From JAZQQB01 sp045628865 (lineage in GTDB: Bacteria; Bacillota; Clostridia; Lachnospirales; Lachnospiraceae): a stretch of 20,042 bases of DNA. A program made the translations under genes and the position numbers. The notes under the pieces were generated by a model. The model ran no database searches. It had not been told where the DNA came from and worked only from the letters and a program-made list of their open reading frames with translations. Within the stretch, counting starts at the first letter, position 1, and every line of letters begins with the position of its first letter. Shown here in pieces: positions 16,536-20,042 of the stretch. The DNA lies in the NCBI GenBank assembly GCA_045628865.1, contig JAZQQB010000034.1:1-20042 (forward strand). Direction: 5' to 3'.

Positions 16536-16606
16536 AGGGGAATCATCCAGTGGTAGGATGACAGTCTCCAAAACTGTTCACGGGGGTTCGAATCCCTCTT
16601 CCCCTG
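16536..16606 (+). tRNA. tRNA-Trp (CCA)
   Basis: 71 bases. The acceptor arms are AGGGGAA/TTCCCCT, discriminator G as expected for tryptophan. The D arm is ATCC/GGAT, the anticodon stem ACAGT/ACTGT around CTCCAAA (anticodon CCA), and the T loop TTCGAAT. The 3' CCA is not encoded (CTA follows). It has its own promoter and terminator. Confidence 0.96.
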
Positions 16607-16610
16607 CTAG

Positions 16611-16641
16611 AAAGCATCTACATAACGTAGATGCTTTTTTT
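16611..16641 (+). terminator. Terminator of tRNA-Trp
   Basis: AAAGCATCTAC, a 5-base loop, then GTAGATGCTTT running into a seven-T run. It begins four bases past the tRNA. Confidence 0.92.
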
Positions 16642-16710
16642 GTACCTGTTCAGAGCCATGCCAGTATTTTCTAAAAGAAAATGCGCCTGGCTTTTAACAG
16701 GTACTTTTTT
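16642..16710 (+). repeat. Nested three-level hairpin ending in T6
   Basis: The outer stem is GTACCTGTT/AACAGGTAC (16642-16650 with 16696-16704), the middle stem GCCAG/CTGGC, and the inner stem ATTTTC/GAAAAT, followed by six T on the plus strand. It begins one base after the tRNA-Trp terminator, so that terminator does not need it. It may be a structured repeat or a small RNA. The motif GTAYCTGTTCAG recurs at 16756. Confidence 0.6.
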
Positions 16711-16753
16711 AATCTAACAAGCGTCCTATCAAAACGTCACATTTTTTTGTATT

Positions 16754-16871
16754 TCGTATCTGTTCAGTACCCTTCACAGATACGATCGCAAATCCATCCA
16801 AAATCGCCTGCAGCGATGGGATTTGCTCATTGAATCATGTTCTTACGCCATAAACAGCAAGTGTTTATGGC
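16754..16871. repeat. Run of three hairpins, probable dispersed intergenic element
   Basis: Hairpin 1 is TCGTATCTG/CAGATACGA (16754-16762, 16777-16785). Hairpin 2 is GCAAATCC/GGATTTGC (16788-16795, 16819-16826), enclosing ATCGC/GCGAT. Hairpin 3 is GCCATAAACA, a 5-base loop, TGTTTATGGC (16847-16871). All arms pair perfectly. No credible gene overlaps: minus-strand frames here are short and unsupported. I infer a repeat of the kind common between Lachnospiraceae genes, but copy number cannot be seen here. Confidence 0.6.
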
Positions 16872-16904
16872 TACTTCTGAGCAGTCACTGTATTTCTTAT
16901 TTTT

Positions 16905-16926
16905 TACAGTATTTCTACTGTACTTT
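16905..16926 (+). terminator. Small hairpin TACAGTA/TACTGTA followed by CTTTT
   Basis: A 7 bp stem with a 4-base TTTC loop is followed by CTTTT. A third ACTGTA lies at 16887. It may end any plus-strand transcript of the preceding hairpin run, but it is weak as a terminator. Confidence 0.35.
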
Positions 16927-16967
16927 TAAATAAACGTAATTTTTTTGTAATATTTTGTAAATAACTC

Positions 16968-16996
16968 TTTACAATTAGTAATTTATCGTTTATAAT
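16968..16996 (+). promoter_or_regulatory. Near-consensus promoter with no protein gene downstream
   Basis: TTTACA (16968-16973), exactly 17 bases, then a perfect TATAAT (16991-16996), preceded by A/T-rich DNA resembling an UP element. The predicted start is near 17003. The next plus-strand feature is the small RNA candidate. Confidence 0.75.
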
Positions 16997-17002
16997 TTAC
17001 TT

Positions 17003-17137
17003 GTTGATTGATAAGGACAAAAGTCTTATATGAATCACGTTCCCTAATATCATCCAATTCCCCCAAATGCGGATGAACACAACAATAAACATTTCAAAAA
17101 ACTAGAAAACAGCAGGATTCGACCTCCTGCTGTTTTC
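17003..17137 (+). ncRNA. Candidate small RNA with a C-rich loop
   Basis: About 135 bases from the predicted start to the end of a 12 bp hairpin. Stem-loop 1 is ATAAGGAC, AAAA, GTCTTAT (17011-17029, one bulge). Stem-loop 2 is TCATCC/GGATGA (17050-17055, 17071-17076), exposing CCCCC (17060-17064) in its 15-base loop. TTGTTG (17001-17006) can pair with CAACAA (17080-17085), enclosing both, if the start is slightly upstream of 17003. An A-rich single strand leads into GAAAACAGCAGG/CCTGCTGTTTTC (17105-17137). There is no start codon with a ribosome site. Read-through would end at CGCCG/CGGCG plus T6 near 17184. I cannot assign it to 6S, SRP or tmRNA. Expression is unproven. Confidence 0.5.
17105..17137 (-). 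terminator. Terminator of radA-GH25, shared with the small RNA candidate
   Basis: A perfect 12 bp stem GAAAACAGCAGG/CCTGCTGTTTTC with a 9-base loop. On the minus strand it is followed by TAGTTTTTT, which makes a good terminator for the leftward GH25 gene. On plus the only T-run is inside the stem. Confidence 0.75.
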
Positions 17138-17219
17138 GCCGTGTATAGGAAGTATTTGGCATTCGCATCCCCCGGCGGTTTTTTATTTATTACACATTTA
17201 TTACTTTTTTCACAAATAA

Positions 17220-18506
17220 TCATTCTGAAAGAAAAGAATCATCTAAAAGAATATTAATATCTACTTCTCCCTTTACACCATCCACAATACCTTTTTCACT
17301 ATACTGCCAGCAGCTTAGCTCATACGGAAAATATATGCTTTCATCATAATATGCAAACCACTTCGGATAATCCTTTAACAAAGAAAGATCCAACATGTTT
17401 ATAAAGCATTTGATATTTCCATAAATCATTGGTGTATATCCTGCTTTTCGAATCTTCTCACAGAATGCAATGGCAACTTCTGTTCTGTCTTCTTTAGATA
17501 AATTTTCTGCACGGGCAGAAGACACATTTACCTTCTCAACATCTAATACGATTGGATAATCTGGTTTGATACCAACCTCCTTTAACTGATCTAATACAAA
17601 TTGAGCTTCTTCCTCTGCTTCTTTTGCATTGATTGCTTCTGTAAAGAAGTACACACCAACCTTTAATCCCGCCTTTTTAGCCCCTGTAATATGACTTTCA
17701 AACATTTCGTCCAAAAGAATATCCCCTGAGCCATATCCGCGGAATCCTACTCTTACAAAGGCAAATTCAATTCCACTCTCCTTTACCAGATTCCAATCAA
17801 CCTCCTCATTGTACTTAGAAACATCAATTCCTCGTTTAGAGGTTATGCTGCCATCTTCTACATAATCTACAAAACCATCTTCATCCCATTCAAATAATTC
17901 TTCCTTATAGGAATGAAAACCAATACTTTCATCAATATCTGCAAAAACATATCCTGTGGTATCATAAAATACAACACATTCCGGATATAATTCTCTTAAT
18001 GCCTTTAACACGCCATACTCTTCTGTGTTCGCCCGCAAGGTTTCCTTCAACTGTTCTAGCTGATTTTGTTCTCCTAATGCAACACCCTCTGAATATCCAT
18101 CCTGAAAGCTTTGCTCTTTTTCTCCTAATATCTGGCCATCCTTATCTGATATTACCTGACTTGATGTAGCAATTGCTTCAGAATTGGCTCTATTAATATT
18201 TCTCTCCTCACATAGTTGTCCATAAAAATAAAACGACGTACCGATTCCAGCCAGGGCACTCAATAAAAGAAGTACTGCAACAGGATTCCATTTTCCTTTT
18301 TTCTGATTATTACGCTTCTTTTCTCTCTTTCCAGTCTTTTTAGCGTTCCTTTTTTTCTTCTTTTTTGAATCAGAATTTTCCTGTTCCTCTGCAGATGTAA
18401 TATCTGCATGGCGTTTTCCCCTTATTTCATCCTCAAACAACTCTTTTGCAAGGGACTCAATCTGATCATCATCCTGATCTAAGTCAATCATTGGCATATC
18501 TGACAT
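17220..18506 (-). CDS. Signal-anchored GH25 (lysozyme-like muramidase) protein
   Basis: 428 residues from ATG 18506. GGAGG lies 6 bases upstream of this codon but directly touches the in-frame ATG at 18512, so the inner start is preferred. Layout: acidic cytoplasmic N-terminus, a lysine/arginine block (about 48-73), one membrane helix (about 75-96), a helical stalk (about 103-165), a small domain with VVFYDTTGYVFADI (about 178-190), then the GH25 barrel from about 225. GH25 enzymes cut MurNAc-GlcNAc bonds. Catalytic acids are present: D228 in RGIDVSKYN, D322 and E324 in PIVLDVEKV, and D416 near the end in GEVDIN. Topology is N-in, catalytic domain outside. Probably co-transcribed with radA, 72 bases upstream. 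Confidence 0.88.
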   Translation of the reverse strand: MSDMPMIDLDQDDDQIESLAKELFEDEIRGKRHADITSAEEQENSDSKKKKKRNAKKTGKREKKRNNQKKGKWNPVAVLLLLSALAGIGTSFYFYGQLCEERNINRANSEAIATSSQVISDKDGQILGEKEQSFQDGYSEGVALGEQNQLEQLKETLRANTEEYGVLKALRELYPECVVFYDTTGYVFADIDESIGFHSYKEELFEWDEDGFVDYVEDGSITSKRGIDVSKYNEEVDWNLVKESGIEFAFVRVGFRGYGSGDILLDEMFESHITGAKKAGLKVGVYFFTEAINAKEAEEEAQFVLDQLKEVGIKPDYPIVLDVEKVNVSSARAENLSKEDRTEVAIAFCEKIRKAGYTPMIYGNIKCFINMLDLSLLKDYPKWFAYYDESIYFPYELSCWQYSEKGIVDGVKGEVDINILLDDSFLSE

Positions 18507-18578
18507 ATTCATCCTCCATCTATAAAACGTACTATAACCCTCAATTACCTTGCTACTCCCATTTATTTGTGCATCTTT

Positions 18579-19952
18579 TTATATATAGTCGACAACATCC
18601 AATACACTGGATACACCGATGCACTTAATTCCTTCTATATTTTTCACATCCTCCATTGCACTTTTCGGCAAAATGCAGGTATGAAATCCTAATTTTTTAG
18701 CTTCCAATACGCGCTGTCCCATCTGACTTACTGAACGTACCTCTCCACTTAATCCAACCTCTCCAAAAGCAATCCAGTCACTTTCAAGAGGTTTATTACG
18801 AAAGCTTGATACCACTGCCATAACAATAGCCAGATCCACTGCTGGTTCCATAATCTTAATACCACCAGCAATATTTACATATGCATCACAATTTGATGTT
18901 CTAACTCCTACTCTTTTTTCCAAAACAGCCATTAACAGATTTAGTCTATTATAATCTATTCCCATAGCCTGCCTTCTTGGAATGCCAAAGCTACTATCAC
19001 ACACCAATGCCTGGACCTCAATAAGGATTGGTCTTGTCCCCTCCATGGAACAGGTCACAATAGATCCACTTGCATCCTTTGGTCTTCCATTAAGCATAAA
19101 TTCAGAAGGATTTGTTACCTCTTTTAATCCTTCCTCTCTCATTTCAAAAACACCAATTTCATTTGTGGAACCAAATCGATTCTTCACACCACGAAGCACT
19201 CTGTAGGATGCATGTCTATCACCCTCAAAGTACAGCACCGTATCCACCATATGTTCTAACACACGGGGGCCTGCCACTGTTCCTTCCTTAGTCACATGGC
19301 CAACGATAAAAATAGAAATACCTAACCCCTTGGCAATCTGAAGAAGTAAACCAGTGGTTTCTCGAACCTGAGATACACTTCCTGCAGCAGCAGAAACGCT
19401 ATCACTAAACATAGTCTGAATCGAATCTATCACCACTACCTTAGGTTCTACTTTCTTGATGGCTGTTTCAATATTCTCTAAATTGGTTTCACACAAAAGT
19501 TGAAAACAATCTTTGATTTCTCCAATTCTATTGGCTCTTAACTTAATTTGTTTAAGGGATTCCTCTCCTGAAATATAAAGAACTTTATGATCCTGATCTG
19601 CAAGGTTCTTACAAACCTGCAGCAGTAATGTAGATTTACCAATTCCAGGGTCACCACCAACCAATGTCAATGATCCCTGAACGATTCCTCCCCCTAAAAC
19701 CCTGTCTAATTCTGCAATGTTGGTATAAATTTTGTCTGCTTCCTCTAAGGATATTTCCTTTAAACTAACCGGTCTGCTGCTTTCCCGAAGTCCAATACTT
19801 CTTGCTGCAGCTCCTGTTGCCTTGCTTTTAGGTCTGATGGGTTCTTCCACCAATGAATTCCATGCCTTACACCCTGGGCACTGTCCCATCCACTTTGCAG
19901 ACTCATAACCACATTCCTGGCAGAAAAAAGCACTTGTTTTTTCCTTTGCCAT
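18579..19952 (-). CDS. radA: DNA repair protein RadA
   Basis: 457 residues, the standard length. RadA is a RecA-like hexameric motor that drives branch migration in recombinational repair. The zinc finger is C11/C14/C25/C28 (CQECG...CPGC). Walker A is GGDPGIGKST (99-108), Walker B VVVIDSIQT (172-180), and the RadA-specific motif KNRFG is 257-261. The C-terminal Lon-like domain (about 290-457) contains GEVGLSGEVRSV. AAGGGAGAA precedes the ATG. All motifs are intact. In many Firmicutes it follows clpC or a related stress gene, which would lie outside this window; the hairpin at 19987-20020 separates it from that gene. Confidence 0.97.
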   Translation of the reverse strand: MAKEKTSAFFCQECGYESAKWMGQCPGCKAWNSLVEEPIRPKSKATGAAARSIGLRESSRPVSLKEISLEEADKIYTNIAELDRVLGGGIVQGSLTLVGGDPGIGKSTLLLQVCKNLADQDHKVLYISGEESLKQIKLRANRIGEIKDCFQLLCETNLENIETAIKKVEPKVVVIDSIQTMFSDSVSAAAGSVSQVRETTGLLLQIAKGLGISIFIVGHVTKEGTVAGPRVLEHMVDTVLYFEGDRHASYRVLRGVKNRFGSTNEIGVFEMREEGLKEVTNPSEFMLNGRPKDASGSIVTCSMEGTRPILIEVQALVCDSSFGIPRRQAMGIDYNRLNLLMAVLEKRVGVRTSNCDAYVNIAGGIKIMEPAVDLAIVMAVVSSFRNKPLESDWIAFGEVGLSGEVRSVSQMGQRVLEAKKLGFHTCILPKSAMEDVKNIEGIKCIGVSSVLDVVDYI

Positions 19953-19986
19953 TCTATTCTCCCTTCATAACAATTGAAACATCAAA

Positions 19987-20020
19987 GAACAAAGGATATC
20001 GCTTGCGATACCCTTTGTTC
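19987..20020 (-). terminator. Terminator-like hairpin upstream of radA
   Basis: GAACAAAGG-TATCGC pairs with GCGATA-CCTTTGTTC, about 15 pairs with one mismatch and a 2-base loop. On minus TTTGTTCTTTG follows, a modest T-rich tail. It probably ends the gene to the right, beyond the window. Confidence 0.6.
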
Positions 20021-20042
20021 AATAGACAAGTTCGAAGAACTT

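Noticed and set aside
16536..16606. tRNA-Gly(TCC) reading of the tRNA
   Set aside because: With the 5 bp ACAGT/ACTGT stem the 7-base loop is CTCCAAA, which places CCA at positions 34-36. Discriminator G fits Trp.
16740..16830. Minus-strand frame containing IVSVKGTEQIRNTKK
   Set aside because: It is short, has no ribosome site and overlaps perfect hairpins. Such strings look like translations of an intergenic repeat.
17003..17190. 6S RNA, SRP RNA or tmRNA
   Set aside because: It has no long rod with a central bubble, no SRP GGAA loop motif, and no tRNA-like ends with a tag frame.

Overview
This is an AT-rich stretch of a low-GC Gram-positive (Firmicutes) chromosome, most likely a gut-type Lachnospiraceae (Roseburia/Agathobacter/Butyrivibrio-like). 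The supporting signs are strong AGGAGG-type ribosome binding sites, tRNA genes without encoded CCA, an ECF thiamine transporter subunit (ThiT), a two-subunit NADPH glutamate synthase, RadA, and a malQ/amylase/LacI starch module. The genus is inferred, not proven. I found no phage, insertion sequence, CRISPR or plasmid functions. Most of the window is ordinary core metabolism, and the unexplained material lies in the intergenic regions.

Layout. 1-401: 5' part of a GNAT acetyltransferase (minus). 589-864: two identical tRNA-Gly(GCC) genes with a consensus promoter and a terminator (minus). 865-2384: a decayed, repeat-rich island holding a pseudogene broken by two in-frame amber codons, a tandem array of about 83 bp units with paired ACAACAG inverted repeats, hairpins, and a 28 bp direct-repeat pair at its borders. 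2385-4031: a membrane-anchored GH3-like protein with its own promoter and an eroded active site. 4048-10231: the gltB-gltD operon (glutamate synthase), read leftward from a TATAAT promoter through a leader with a strong hairpin. 10258-11741: a HAD phosphatase (minus) divergent from thiT (plus).

11771-16408: a starch/maltodextrin module. malQ and a lipoprotein alpha-amylase form one leftward operon. A LacI-family regulator is divergent from it, with two well-formed promoters in the shared 313 bp gap. 16468-16641: tRNA-Trp(CCA) with promoter and terminator. 16642-17219: a 578 bp gene-free stretch packed with hairpins, with a near-consensus promoter that appears to drive a small structured RNA carrying a CCCCC loop. 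17220-19952: radA and, downstream, a signal-anchored GH25 muramidase-like protein, both leftward. A terminator-like hairpin sits at the right edge.

Functional picture. GltBD converts glutamine plus 2-oxoglutarate to glutamate. The lipoprotein amylase would cut alpha-glucans outside the membrane, and MalQ rearranges imported maltodextrins under probable LacI-type control, although no sugar transporter gene is in view. The strongest leads for something undescribed are the C-rich-loop RNA candidate (about 17003-17137), the 83 bp inverted-repeat array (1874-2167), and the multi-hairpin element 16642-16871. None of these is proven from sequence alone.
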